Origin: Acidimicrobiaceae bacterium
GTDB lineage: Bacteria; Actinomycetota; Acidimicrobiia; Acidimicrobiales; Aldehydirespiratoraceae
Length of the DNA stretch: 59,623 nt
Direction of reading: 5' to 3'
NCBI GenBank assembly: GCA_009843735.1
Contig: VYCW01000137.1
Span: 1-59,623, forward strand
The position numbers and the translations under genes are program-made. Numbering within the stretch: position 1 is the first letter of the stretch; every line of letters begins with the position of its first letter. The notes beneath the pieces are model-generated. The model did not search any database, was not told the origin of the DNA, and worked only from the letters and a program-made list of their open reading frames with translations. This document shows, in pieces, positions 50,516 to 59,447 of this stretch.

Positions 50516-50725
50516 ATGTCACCGAGAGTGTCCACCGAAGCCATGTTGCGCGTTCCCGACGTGCTTGACCGCGTCGGCGTCAGCCGACGCACGCTGTGTC
50601 GATGGCGCGCCGACGGCACATTCCCCCAAGCCCTCAGGCTGGGGACGAACTCCATCGGCTGGCCCCGCCATGTCGTCGACGAGTGGCTCGCCAACCGGCC
50701 CCCCGCGGGCGCTCAACATCCCTAG
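50516..50725 (+). CDS. AlpA/excisionase-like helix-turn-helix protein
   Basis: The protein has 69 residues from ATG 50516 with GGGAG 6 bases upstream. MLRVPDVLDRVGVSRRTLCR and WRADGTFPQALRLGTNSIGW, then HVVDEWLANRP, match the MerR-like HTH of AlpA regulators and excisionases. Such proteins control integrase expression or excision of integrated elements, in keeping with the integrase 5 kb away. Confidence 0.88.
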   Translation: MSPRVSTEAMLRVPDVLDRVGVSRRTLCRWRADGTFPQALRLGTNSIGWPRHVVDEWLANRPPAGAQHP

Positions 50726-50961
50726 GTGGCCTGCCTGCGGGCACAGTCGCTCGTCTTGGCAGCCGTCTGCGGGATTCGCACCAGGGCACTGGTACGGGCG
50801 GTTTGTCGCCGTTGTGGCAGGTTTGCACACGCAGGTCTGAGCCCATGCTCCCAGCCAGAGTGGACACCGGTGTCCCGCTCTAACCTGAGCGATCAACTCA
50901 GCCAGCCTGGGCCCAGCCGTCAGAGACATGAGCCCGGCACCGGAGCAGGAGGTCCGTCGCT
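50726..50961. other. Spacer between the AlpA-like and GmrSD genes
   Basis: No gene seen. A small CTGAG-N7-CTCAG hairpin lies near 50887-50903, and an excellent GGAGGT ribosome site for the next gene is at 50948-50953. Confidence 0.4.
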
Positions 50962-52758
50962 TTGACGCCACAAGACCAAGATCTGGCTCAGCTCTTCGAC
51001 GGGAAGCTCGTCTACATCGTCCCGAACTACCAGAGGCTCTACGTCTGGAATCGCGACAACCAGTGGGAACCCCTGTGGTTTGACGTCCAAGACATCGCTG
51101 AGAGAATCATCGAGAACGCCGCTGGGACTGAACTCGCTGATGACGACCATGACGTAGTAGAGCCCCATTTCATGGGTGCGGCCGTGTTCAAGATAAGTGG
51201 GGCCACCCCCGACCTAGCAAAGAGATATCGCGTCATCGACGGGCAGCAGCGCCTGACGACGCTTCAGATTCTGATGGCCGCGGCGGCGTCCGCCCTCGAC
51301 GTGGCCGGCCTTACCGAGCCCGCCGACAACCTCCGCAGCTACACCATCAATGATTCAGCGACTCAGCCCCTGAAGATTCAATACCAGAGGCACAGGAGCG
51401 GCCATGACTATGAACGCTTCCCCGATGTCATGGACGCGGCGCGTGACGGCGATAGCAATCCCAGTATCGATGGTCCCATGGCCGACTGCTATCGATACTT
51501 CAAGAACGAGATCCACAAGTGGCTCCGCCTCCATGGCGACCGGATCAACGTGGCGGGCACCGCGCTCGTGCGGACGCTCGCTCTGAAGCTCCTTGTAGTC
51601 GCCATCTATCTGGATCCCCACGAGAAGGAGCATGCGATCTTCGAGAGCCTGAATGCTCGCGGAGAGCCGCTGACTGAATGGGACAAGATTAAGAACTATC
51701 TGCTGTACAAGGCGGACGAGGACCGCCACCTGAGCCAAGAGACGTTCTTCGAGCAGTATCTGGATGCCTTCGATGATCCCTGGTGGCGTCAACTGATCGG
51801 GCACGGCGTCCAGAGACCTCGGGTCGATGTTTTCGTCGACTACTGGCTCGAGGCTCAGACCGGCACGTCTGTTGCGGTGCGGCGAGTGTTCCGCGAGTTC
51901 CAGCATTACGTGGATCCGAGAGACGATCGCCTCAAAGAGATCATGGAACAGCTGCTGGACGACGCACGCTACTTCAGGGAGTCAGAGACGGTGGAGTCTG
52001 GGGCAAGCGGCCGCGAAGCGCTGTTCCACGAACGCCGCCTAGCGATGGGAGCTCGTGCGGTATGGCCGCTACTGCTGAAGCTGCGACACCTGGATGTCGA
52101 CACAGATGACCGCGAGGCGTGCTTCGAAGCCCTCGAGAGTTACCTCGTGCGCAGGCTGATAGCCGGGTACCAGGCGCGCAGCTACGACCAGGTCGCCCTG
52201 GAGCTGATCGAAGCCCTATCCGAACAGGCTCTGACCCCCGAGGGGCCGAGCAAGGCAATACGCACGCACCTCTTGGCCTACTCGGAGAACGCGAATCTGT
52301 GGCCGAACGACGCGGCCACAATCCAGGCTGTCTCGCAGCGGCATCTCGCGTTGTACGCACGACGCCTAGTGCTGACCGCCTTGGAGAGGCACCTGATCAC
52401 ATCGCAGGCGGGCAACCAGAGTGTTCCCGCCGGCCTCCACGTGGAACACCTCTTGCCCCAAGGATGGGGGCCGCAAGAGTGGCCGCTGCCGAGCGGGATC
52501 GACCCGGCACAGGCACAGGAGGAACGAACTCAGGCGCTCGCCACGCTAGGGAACCTGACTCTGCTAAACGCGCCACTGAACTCGTCCGTCAGCAACAGGG
52601 CGTGGACCGTAAAGCGCGAGAAGATACAGGAGTCCGACAACCTGTTCTTGAACCGGCGGCTCCTTAAGGAATACGGCGACCGGTGGACCGAGGACGACAT
52701 TGAGCAGCGCGGACGCTGGATGGGCGACATGATCGTCAAGATCTGGCCGCGTGAGTGA
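50962..52758 (+). CDS. GmrSD-type DUF262/DUF1524 restriction protein
   Basis: The protein has 598 residues. It starts with TTG 50962, supported by GGAGGT 8 bases upstream. The DUF262 domain carries PNYQRLYVWN (21-30) and the ParB-like nucleotide site DGQQRLTT (93-100). The DUF1524 His-Me-type nuclease domain carries LHVEHLLPQGWG (His493, His496) and LGNLTLLNAPLNSSVSNRAW. Family members use NTP-dependent recognition to cut modified phage DNA (type IV restriction). Single-chain GmrSD fusions of this size are common. The other defence-type genes around it support that role. Confidence 0.9.
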   Translation: MTPQDQDLAQLFDGKLVYIVPNYQRLYVWNRDNQWEPLWFDVQDIAERIIENAAGTELADDDHDVVEPHFMGAAVFKISGATPDLAKRYRVIDGQQRLTTLQILMAAAASALDVAGLTEPADNLRSYTINDSATQPLKIQYQRHRSGHDYERFPDVMDAARDGDSNPSIDGPMADCYRYFKNEIHKWLRLHGDRINVAGTALVRTLALKLLVVAIYLDPHEKEHAIFESLNARGEPLTEWDKIKNYLLYKADEDRHLSQETFFEQYLDAFDDPWWRQLIGHGVQRPRVDVFVDYWLEAQTGTSVAVRRVFREFQHYVDPRDDRLKEIMEQLLDDARYFRESETVESGASGREALFHERRLAMGARAVWPLLLKLRHLDVDTDDREACFEALESYLVRRLIAGYQARSYDQVALELIEALSEQALTPEGPSKAIRTHLLAYSENANLWPNDAATIQAVSQRHLALYARRLVLTALERHLITSQAGNQSVPAGLHVEHLLPQGWGPQEWPLPSGIDPAQAQEERTQALATLGNLTLLNAPLNSSVSNRAWTVKREKIQESDNLFLNRRLLKEYGDRWTEDDIEQRGRWMGDMIVKIWPRE

Positions 52759-52833
52759 GGCTGACGACGGGGGTACGAGTTCTCCGGAGCGAGCGCTAGC
52801 ATCCGGTCGTCGCCGTAGACCGAGCGTGTGTCC

Positions 52834-52870
52834 GGTAGCTACTAACGTGTGTAGCCAAACCGCAGGTCAC
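52834..52870 (+). repeat. Left terminal inverted repeat of the IS1595-like element
   Basis: 37 bp; the inner 26 bp (52845-52870) are a perfect inverse of 53568-53593. Confidence 0.9.
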
Positions 52871-53097
52871 CGCGCGCTGGAACTCTGCCAGAAACAGTCA
52901 GAGCACACCTCCTCACCATCCCGGTGAACGCGCCGCGGGTTCGAACCGATGGGCCCACCGCAGTCGGGGCAGCGCCGACCGGGGTCGGTAGCGCTCCGAA
53001 AGCAGTCGGAGCACAACCCATCGTCGTCGTAGGGGGCGTGGGACTCGTTGCCGGTGAGCGGACAGCCACAGTCAGGGCAGACAGCACCAACGGCCAT
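52867..53097 (-). CDS. Double zinc-ribbon protein, 76 residues
   Basis: From ATG 53097 it reads MAVGAVCPDCGCPLTG, continues to LCSDCFRS, then repeats as RRCPDCGGPIGS with VCSDCFWQ. These are two CxxC...CxxC ribbons of about 35 residues each. The ATG overlaps the chimera's stop by one base (TGATG), so the two are co-translated. Its 3' end touches the left terminal repeat. Function unknown; it was probably mobilised together with the HNH piece. Confidence 0.65.
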   Translation of the reverse strand: MAVGAVCPDCGCPLTGNESHAPYDDDGLCSDCFRSATDPGRRCPDCGGPIGSNPRRVHRDGEEVCSDCFWQSSSAR

Positions 53098-53528
53098 CAG
53101 GCGGCGAGTTGGAGCTTGGCCCGCAGATAGGGCATCCCGCGGTCGCCCTTGACCCTGTTGCAGTGACCGCACAACAGTTGCAGATTCTCCATGTGATCGG
53201 TGCCGCCCTTGCTGGTGGCGATGCGGCCCTTTGGATTGGAGACGACGATGAACAGTCCCAGCAGCCAGGTTTGTGCGCTGAGCTTGCTGTCGTGCATGGG
53301 GGTGTCGGTCTTGAAGCTGAAATGACGACGACAATCCTTGCAGCGGGACGGCTGCGGACGACGCGACTTCACAACCGACACCCTAGTGCTCGCACAGTGG
53401 GGGTATTCCGGCCCGGTTGGCCAGCGCCACTTCTCGAACTGCGCTTCAGCAGCCAGGTCGTCGGAGTAGCGGCGGAAGAACCCCGGCAGGCTCATCCCGT
53501 TCTGCACGATGTCATGCGGTTTGTTCAC
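53097..53528 (-). pseudogene. Chimera of IS1595 transposase N-terminus and HNH nuclease C-terminus
   Basis: From GTG 53528 (or ATG 53495) about 90 residues match IS1595 transposase starts: FFRRYSDDLAAEAQFEKWRW, CKDCRRHFSFKT and SAQTWLLGLFIVV. The expected first zinc ligand of CPHC is Tyr (YPHC). At GRIATSKGGTDHMENLQLLC the protein switches to an HNH/DNA-methyltransferase-type ending with CGHCNRVKGDRGMPYLRAKL. The D-H-I catalytic start of the HNH motif is replaced by G-R-I. One open frame spans the junction, but both halves lack key residues. Confidence 0.7.
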
Positions 53529-53567
53529 ACCCGTCACAGTAGTGAGGAGGTGTGATATTTGCCGGCT

Positions 53568-53604
53568 GTGACCTGCGGTTTGGCTACACACGTCAGTATC
53601 TACC
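53568..53604 (-). repeat. Right terminal inverted repeat of the IS1595-like element
   Basis: Mate of 52834-52870. Confidence 0.9.
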
Positions 53605-53926
53605 TTCCTTCATCCACACCTCGTCCATCGACACCTCGTCGCCGTCAGCCGGGACGTCGTTCCACCGGTCCACCATCGCATGGTTCATGGCGCCCACGTC
53701 GGTGGACGGGCGGGCGCGATACCCGATAACGACGGCTCGCATCTCGCCGACAGGTAGCGCCAACGGCTCTCTAGTCATGGACCGCTGGCAACAGGAGCCA
53801 CCGCTCGATCTGACGCTGCCTAAGCTAGGAGTTCTGACGGCCACAGAGGGTTCTTGCCAACAGGCCTGCTCAGGGCGTCTGGCAGGCACATCCGCGTAGG
53901 CCCCGTAGCAATCCGAAGAGTTCCTA
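53605..53926. other. 322-base spacer without a clear gene
   Basis: A minus-strand open frame (53967-53593) ends in the transposon repeat (VSMDEVWMKEGRY then stop) and could be the stump of a gene cut by the insertion, but no domain is recognisable. It otherwise serves as upstream region of the ATPase gene. Confidence 0.4.
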
Positions 53927-55507
53927 ATGGCCCAAAGCATCAACCTCGCGGTACTGGAAGAGTCCAAAGCCGAGATCGCCCGCCGGTACCCCGCGTTCGC
54001 ATCTGAACTCTTCTCGTTTCTGGAGCGCGATGAATCGACGATCTGTTTCGCGCAGAAGTGGCAGCATCACTTGAGCGCCATGCGAATCGGTCCCTCCAAG
54101 GCGATCGCCGATCAGTTCGACATCGCTCTTGAGATTCCGCTGCTCATCGCAACCTTCGCTGGCAAGGCTGGGTTGGAGCCTCGTGTCCTGCGCCAGTTGG
54201 AGACTTCCACGGCGCTTCGCAACAGCACCTCAGCTGACAAGGACTTCGCGATTCTTGTTGCCGCAGATAGGAGTGCGGACCGGTTCGTCAAGGACCGGAA
54301 GCGCTTCTCGTATCCGATCCTCACGATCTACACCGATGATCTAGAAGCAGGAAAGTACCGCCAGACCTCGCTTCGGGCCGAGATTGCCAAGCTGATGCGG
54401 TCCATGAACCACTTCGACTACAGCAACGAGATCCGGGCAGCCGCCGACTTTTTCGGCCGGGTCGATGATATTGAGGCCCTCACCGCCCTCGCTGCGAGCG
54501 GGCAGAGCGTTGGCGTTTTTGGTCTGCGCCGCGCCGGCAAGACCTCCCTGCTGTATCGAGTGGCCGAAAAGCTACGTGATAGAGGCATCGAGTCGACCCA
54601 CGTCCAGCTCAACGCACTAGCCGACGCGGATCACCTTCGCGAGGCTTTGGTGGAGACAACCGCCCGAGTCCTTCAACGAGTCGGTGGCCAGGTACCGACG
54701 AACTCCGAGATGCTCAACAAGAACTTCACCATCCGGAGCTCTCAACGAGTCGAGAGGCGCTGGGTGTACGAAATGGATGCTCTGCTCGATCAGATCGACA
54801 CTGACGTGGTGGTCCTCCTCGATGAGACTGACCTCGCAAACGAGGAGTCCCTCGACCTTGACGCGGTCGACCGAGACGAGCGCCAGGCCATGAACCGAGT
54901 GCTCCAGCAACTCCGAGGCGTCATACAGATCAGGAATGAACGAGCCAAGAGAAGACTCTCGTTCCTGGCTGCTGGCGTTGCAGCATCGATATTCACGAGT
55001 TCTGTTCGCTTCGGACGCGACAACCAACTATTCGGGTTCGCCTCAGCGCGTCCCCTGGGTCCGATGAATCGTGATGAGATGCGACAGATGGTGAGGGTTC
55101 TCGGCAAGCGGAGCGGTCTCCGCTTCGATGACCACCGGCTGTTCGACAGTCTGTTCGCAGAGTACGGCGGGCATCCCCACCTCACCCGCCAAGCCTGCGC
55201 ACGCGTCGCGGAGGAAGTACACAACCGGCAGATCGACACGGTGCCGTACCACGTGACGCTCCAGGACTTGTCGCGCGTGTACGCGTCCGCGGCCGACGGC
55301 TCGCCTGCTCGCTCAGCTTGGGAGACCTTCCTGAGCTTCGAACGCTGGTACCCAGAAGAAAGTGAGATCGTGTCTCAACTCATCCGCGACGGGAAGGCAC
55401 CCGAGACTGAGTTGATCCCGCATGCCGTTGACTTCGGCATATGTGATGGTCAAGGCGGGCTCAGACTCGGCGCGCTCAACAGAGAAGCCCGTCGTGGACT
55501 GGGCTGA
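53927..55507 (+). CDS. AAA/STAND-like P-loop ATPase, first gene of a putative defence pair
   Basis: The protein has 526 residues. An N-terminal region of about 165 residues (FAILVAADRSADRFVKDRKR; FSYPILTIYTDDL; LRAEIAKLMRSMNHFDYSNE) has no family I can name. The ATPase core has Walker A GLRRAGKTS (199-207) and Walker B DVVVLLDETD (293-302), then an arginine-finger-like region and a winged-helix-like C-terminus. Its 3' end overlaps the next P-loop gene. Placement among GmrSD, DUF5677 and Abi_C genes suggests phage defence. Confidence 0.75.
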   Translation: MAQSINLAVLEESKAEIARRYPAFASELFSFLERDESTICFAQKWQHHLSAMRIGPSKAIADQFDIALEIPLLIATFAGKAGLEPRVLRQLETSTALRNSTSADKDFAILVAADRSADRFVKDRKRFSYPILTIYTDDLEAGKYRQTSLRAEIAKLMRSMNHFDYSNEIRAAADFFGRVDDIEALTALAASGQSVGVFGLRRAGKTSLLYRVAEKLRDRGIESTHVQLNALADADHLREALVETTARVLQRVGGQVPTNSEMLNKNFTIRSSQRVERRWVYEMDALLDQIDTDVVVLLDETDLANEESLDLDAVDRDERQAMNRVLQQLRGVIQIRNERAKRRLSFLAAGVAASIFTSSVRFGRDNQLFGFASARPLGPMNRDEMRQMVRVLGKRSGLRFDDHRLFDSLFAEYGGHPHLTRQACARVAEEVHNRQIDTVPYHVTLQDLSRVYASAADGSPARSAWETFLSFERWYPEESEIVSQLIRDGKAPETELIPHAVDFGICDGQGGLRLGALNREARRGLG

Positions 55508-56798
55508 CGACTGTGTCGATCATCTGATCGGCGGCGGAGCACTCAATCTTGTAGGCCTCGATGGATCAGGCCGCTCCCACAGTCTTCGCATGATCGCCGA
55601 CGCCTTGGACCCGTCGGATTGGACGCATCTCGTCTGGAGTCCCAGCGATCTCGCCACGATGCAACGTCGAGAGATCAGCGCAGCGATCGACGTTCTCAAC
55701 CACGACGACAGATATCCCGCGATTCTCATCGATGACTTCGGCGAACTCCTAATGACATCCATCGGCCCCTGGCTCGAACGGACGCTCTTCAGCCACGTGT
55801 TCGAGGCACACAGCCACGATCGCCCCTCCCTTCGATGTGTCGTCGTCACCCACCCACGAGATCACGAGATCGTGGGCCCGGGCTCTGGTCTCCGCGAGCG
55901 CGCCCGCTACGTCCACCCTCCGCCAAGAGATCCCCCGGCACAAGAGCTAGCCGACTTCGGCTGCACGAGCGCCGAGGAACTGCTCCTCCTAACCGGCCAC
56001 AACAACCACCTACTCGGCGTCAGAGGCGAAACCCCAAGTGCTCGGCGGGGCCTAGCCAAGTCGAAAGCCCAAGAATGGCTACCCCGCTGGATCGGCCAAC
56101 TCGACACCGGTCACCAGAGCCGGCTCGGAGCAATACTCGATCGCAGACATCCACCACAGTGGCGACACGACGATGCCGACCCCTCACTCACGCCGATCGT
56201 CGTCGCCAAACGCTCCGACGACCCACCCCGATGCGCTATCACCAACTCCATCGCGATTGAGGACCTCAGGCGACTCCTAGTAGGCCAGCCCTGGCCAGAG
56301 CGCGACCTCAAAGCCTCCGCCAACCGCTTCAGTGCTCGATGCGGCAATGATCCCACTCCGCTATGGGTGGACAACTACCTGTCAGACACAAGTCTGCTGG
56401 ACTTCACGAAGCTGGTGAAGTTTCTCGAAATGATCCTGTCCAACCTCCCAAGGGTTGCCTACATCCGCGTCCTGTCGCGCAACTGGGTGGACGGTCGCCG
56501 CGTGTACGCCTCCGACATCCTGACCGCCCTCCAACAGGCGGGGATCTCGCAAGAGCACAAGAATCGTCTCCACTGGCGGCTGTACGACCAGCGGAACAAT
56601 GTGAGTCTGCACCGCCGCGAACTCATTCTCAGCACGCGTCGCGCGGCGTTCAGTCTCCCGCCAGCTCGGATCGTGATCGGACAGGACCTCGCTAGCAACG
56701 AGACGGACGCCGCAGTGGCCCTTGCTAGCAGCGCCCCAGCGTCCACGGCATGGAATAGTGGCGTCAAGGTACTTAGCGCTGGCCCCTCACAGAACTGA
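55446..56798 (+). CDS. Second P-loop protein of the pair, Walker A Lys replaced by Arg
   Basis: The protein has 450 residues from ATG 55446 (an in-frame ATG at 55422 adds eight). It overlaps the upstream gene by 62 bases. The nucleotide motif is VGLDGSGRSHS (36-46), with Arg where Lys is canonical, and Walker B is PAILIDDFGE (91-100). The C-terminal 140 residues (DFTKLVKFLEMILSNLPRVA; NWVDGRRVYASDILTALQQA; LHRRELILSTRRAAFSLPPA) resemble PLD-like or MIT-C-type effector ends, but I cannot assign them. It is probably the effector partner of the preceding ATPase. Confidence 0.65.
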   Translation: MVKAGSDSARSTEKPVVDWADDCVDHLIGGGALNLVGLDGSGRSHSLRMIADALDPSDWTHLVWSPSDLATMQRREISAAIDVLNHDDRYPAILIDDFGELLMTSIGPWLERTLFSHVFEAHSHDRPSLRCVVVTHPRDHEIVGPGSGLRERARYVHPPPRDPPAQELADFGCTSAEELLLLTGHNNHLLGVRGETPSARRGLAKSKAQEWLPRWIGQLDTGHQSRLGAILDRRHPPQWRHDDADPSLTPIVVAKRSDDPPRCAITNSIAIEDLRRLLVGQPWPERDLKASANRFSARCGNDPTPLWVDNYLSDTSLLDFTKLVKFLEMILSNLPRVAYIRVLSRNWVDGRRVYASDILTALQQAGISQEHKNRLHWRLYDQRNNVSLHRRELILSTRRAAFSLPPARIVIGQDLASNETDAAVALASSAPASTAWNSGVKVLSAGPSQN

Positions 56799-57027
56799 GC
56801 CATGACAGCGCGACGGAGCCCAAGCGGGAAGGCACCGTTGTGAGCGGGCGACCGGCGACGAGTGAGAGTCCCACGGGCGGCTGACCATGCTGGGCTACGT
56901 CCACGCCACCGGAGGGCCACCGAGGGGACATGGTGCTGCCCAGTCCTTATGGCCAAGTCGGCCCTAAGTCCGCGGATGCCGATGTTGCTGCATCACAGCC
57001 AAAGTGTCAGCGGCATCGTCGACGTGA
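56799..57027. other. 229-base spacer, possible ribozyme/intron-like remnant
   Basis: No gene. GTGAGCGGGCGACC, GAGTGAGAGTCCCACG and CACCGGAGGGCCACCG recall conserved stretches of bacterial group II introns, but no reverse transcriptase or domain V is visible. It may simply be a convergent spacer. Confidence 0.2.
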
Positions 57028-58365
57028 CTAGCTCCGCCTCAAGAGCGGCCTCCGCAGGCCTGCCAGAAGCGACCGCACGGCGTTGGCTATGGCAGGTGCC
57101 GGCGAACTCGCTGGCTCCATTTGGCTCAGGCGGTAATGCGACTCTTGGCACAGCTCGCCACGTGCAACCGCCGCATCAAGGGCGACTTGGAGGTCCTCAG
57201 CGGCGATGTCGAGTTCGGCGGCTAGGTCCGGAATGGTGCTGGCTATGCCGTCTTGCAGAATCGCGGTGGCGCGGCTGATGAGATCGGCGAGGGCTTCCTC
57301 TTCGGCCACCTGCTGATTGTGCGCCTCGCCGAAGGTCTCAATCGCGTGGTCCCTCAGCATCTCGATCTTTCGCCGTTGCACGAAGGCGAAGCCATAGCTG
57401 TAGAGAATCTCAGGATCCACTGGATCTGGCAGTTCACAGACCGCGTAGGCCAACAATCCCGCCGTGATGTCCGTGAGCGCGATGAGCGAGCACTGTGCCG
57501 GATCGACAAGGCCCGCGTTCGATGGTCCCGCCCAAGCCATGTTGGTGTCCCCAAGGTCTTGGATGTTCCAGGTGACTCCCATCGGGTTCGCATGGGTCCC
57601 ATGCGAGGCCATCCGGTAGTAGCCGCGCCAATCATCTAGCCCGACGTGCCTTTGCAGATCCTTGAACCGTGGCGCTCGGTTGATCACCTCAGCAGCCCAC
57701 CCGTAGTCGCTCAAGAATTCGGAGCCGAACTCGGCCGCCAGCTGTGCTTTGGTGTCTTCGCGTTCAGCGACCGTCCAGGCAGGTGGTTCAAGTCCAAGAG
57801 TCCCCCAGGTGCCCTCGTACTCCCTCTGCCCCCTGAGACGCTCTGCGTTGTCGTGGGCGAGATAGCGCCTGCTCAGTTGCTCGCCCTCGGCAGCCAGCAG
57901 CAGAAACACGACCCGGACCTCGTGCAGAGTCCGCCAACGCGCCAGCGCCGCGGTGGAGTACCCGCTTCGAAGCAACACCAGCACCTCGCGAGTGGTCATC
58001 ACTGCTCGGGCGTGGAGCCGCACGAGCACCTCGAACTTCTCGGTTGAGCCAGTCGCAGCTGCGGGCCTCAACGAGTCGTTCACCCACTTGCCAGACTCGT
58101 AGGCCTCGTGGACCATCAGATCAGCCAGATCAAGCGCGCGACCCCACCTGGCCTCAAGGCGAGCTTCGAAGGCCGCTCGCAGTCCTGTTTCAGTGATGAG
58201 CACACGACGGGGATCAACGACCAGGGCTGTCGCCAGTTCCTCCGCGGCGCGGCGTGCGATCTCCTCGAGTTCCGCCGGTCGGCGGTGTTCGTCAGAGTCG
58301 TCGCCGAAGAGGGTGATCAGATCGGCGAAGAAGCCGTTCGGCCAGTACCTGTCGTTGCGCGTCAC
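57028..58365 (-). CDS. DUF5677-family protein (HEPN-like, abortive-infection type)
   Basis: The chosen start GTG 58365 gives 445 residues (MTRNDRYWPNGFFADLITLF). The frame is open to 58575, but that extension runs through the promoter of the divergent gene. The DUF5677 core is LHARAVMTTREVLVLLRSGY and STAALARWRTLHEVRVVFLL, with AHDNAERLRGQREYE later and YYRMASHGTHANP as a possible His-bearing site. The family is helical and found in defence islands; its biochemistry is unclear. It is divergent from the Abi_C gene. Confidence 0.72.
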   Translation of the reverse strand: MTRNDRYWPNGFFADLITLFGDDSDEHRRPAELEEIARRAAEELATALVVDPRRVLITETGLRAAFEARLEARWGRALDLADLMVHEAYESGKWVNDSLRPAAATGSTEKFEVLVRLHARAVMTTREVLVLLRSGYSTAALARWRTLHEVRVVFLLLAAEGEQLSRRYLAHDNAERLRGQREYEGTWGTLGLEPPAWTVAEREDTKAQLAAEFGSEFLSDYGWAAEVINRAPRFKDLQRHVGLDDWRGYYRMASHGTHANPMGVTWNIQDLGDTNMAWAGPSNAGLVDPAQCSLIALTDITAGLLAYAVCELPDPVDPEILYSYGFAFVQRRKIEMLRDHAIETFGEAHNQQVAEEEALADLISRATAILQDGIASTIPDLAAELDIAAEDLQVALDAAVARGELCQESHYRLSQMEPASSPAPAIANAVRSLLAGLRRPLLRRS

Positions 58366-58566
58366 CAGTCCAGCTTGCCGCGCGACAACCAGCACTACCC
58401 GCGACCGTAAATGCCAGGGACTCGGCATCGGGCTCCACCCGAGTCGCCATCGACAGACTACGGCTGCGGCTTCCCCGGTTCCGCCGAAGCCGCATGCGTC
58501 TGCCCGGCAGTGATCGACGGGCTCCTGGTTTGACACTCCGAGAAGTCGACGGATCATGTAGCGGTA

Positions 58567-58572
58567 GAATGT
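58567..58572 (+). promoter_or_regulatory. -10 box TAGAAT for the Abi_C gene
   Basis: TAGAAT about 30 bases before GTG 58602 gives a short leader holding the CGGAG ribosome site 5 bases before the start. Confidence 0.45.
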
Positions 58573-58601
58573 CAACCTTGTGATTCAACACCGGAGTAGA
58601 C

Positions 58602-59447
58602 GTGAGCAAGCATCCAGCGAGCGATGAGGTCGCGGCTGCGCTCGGTGCGTTCGTCGGAGGCGGCGATGGGCCCACGCACACAGCGCTGACCCGTGCCTTC
58701 TCAAGGGCCGGCTACGGATCTGTTCGACCCTATGACGCTTCAAGCCATGACTTCCGCGCCAAGCCGAACAAGGAGAACAGGATCAGAGACACGGTTGAGG
58801 CAGCCGTACGCGACCCACACCGCGCCCGCGAACTGATCGAGTCCTTGCTCGTCGAGTTCCGATCCTTCGGGTTCTTCGCCCCGGCGAAAGACCCAAGAGC
58901 CGAGACCGAGCGCCGCGCCAAGGTGCGAACCCTTCAGCGGGCGTTCGCCCGCATCGATTGGGAACTCAACGATGAAGGCGATCTTCGACCCGCAGGTGTG
59001 GGCACAGTTGGCTCCCTTGAGGGTCGACCCGCAATCGAGGATCAACTCGAAAGGCTTCGTCGAGCCTCAGATGACCCGGCCCTGTTGCTCGGTACAGCAA
59101 AGGAGATGCTGGAGTCAACAGCGAAGTACGTGCTGGAGGTCTTCAGCGTTCCCTACGGCACGCGAACGTCATTCGACGAGCTATGGCATCACGCCCGGGA
59201 CCGACTAGCGCTTCTCCCCGAGCAGGTTGACACCTCGAAGCCCGGAGGATCGCAGGTTCGGGCCATGCTGGGAGCCGCGTGGACTATCGCCAAGACGACC
59301 AATGAGATCCGCAATGACGAGGGGACCGGTCACGGGCGAACATTGCCCACCGGCGTCACGCCCGAGATGGCCCTGCTAGTTGTGCGTGAGGCGTGCTCGG
59401 TCGCCGAGCTGTCCTTAGCCACCCTCGACCGAATGATGGGCCGATAG
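58602..59447 (+). CDS. Abortive-infection C-terminal (Abi_C) protein with HEPN RNase motif
   Basis: The protein has 281 residues from GTG 58602. The N-terminal 130 residues are unassigned. The Abi_C domain covers about 140-281 (LLLGTAKEMLESTAKYVLEV; LLPEQVDTSKPGGSQVRAML). RNDEGTGHGR (Arg237, Asn238, His244) is a canonical HEPN Rx4-6H ribonuclease motif. Such proteins typically cut RNA to stop growth of phage-infected cells. Confidence 0.85.
   Translation: MSKHPASDEVAAALGAFVGGGDGPTHTALTRAFSRAGYGSVRPYDASSHDFRAKPNKENRIRDTVEAAVRDPHRARELIESLLVEFRSFGFFAPAKDPRAETERRAKVRTLQRAFARIDWELNDEGDLRPAGVGTVGSLEGRPAIEDQLERLRRASDDPALLLGTAKEMLESTAKYVLEVFSVPYGTRTSFDELWHHARDRLALLPEQVDTSKPGGSQVRAMLGAAWTIAKTTNEIRNDEGTGHGRTLPTGVTPEMALLVVREACSVAELSLATLDRMMGR

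Larger units (their letters stand above)
52834..53604. mobile_element. 771-bp IS1595-like non-autonomous element with HNH/zinc-ribbon cargo
   Basis: Bounded by 37-bp terminal inverted repeats (2 mismatches) starting GGTAG. The internal minus-strand frame begins like an IS1595-family transposase N-terminus but has no DDE catalytic domain. The 8 bases flanking each end (GTGTGTCC and TTCCTTCA) do not match, so no target duplication is visible. Confidence 0.72.

Noticed and set aside
56799-57027. Group II intron remnant
   Set aside because: Only short resemblance from memory, no reverse transcriptase or domain V; left as a low-confidence spacer note.
57028-58575. Full 515-codon DUF5677 frame
   Set aside because: The 5' extension overlaps the TAGAAT promoter of the divergent gene and has no domain similarity; GTG 58365 chosen.
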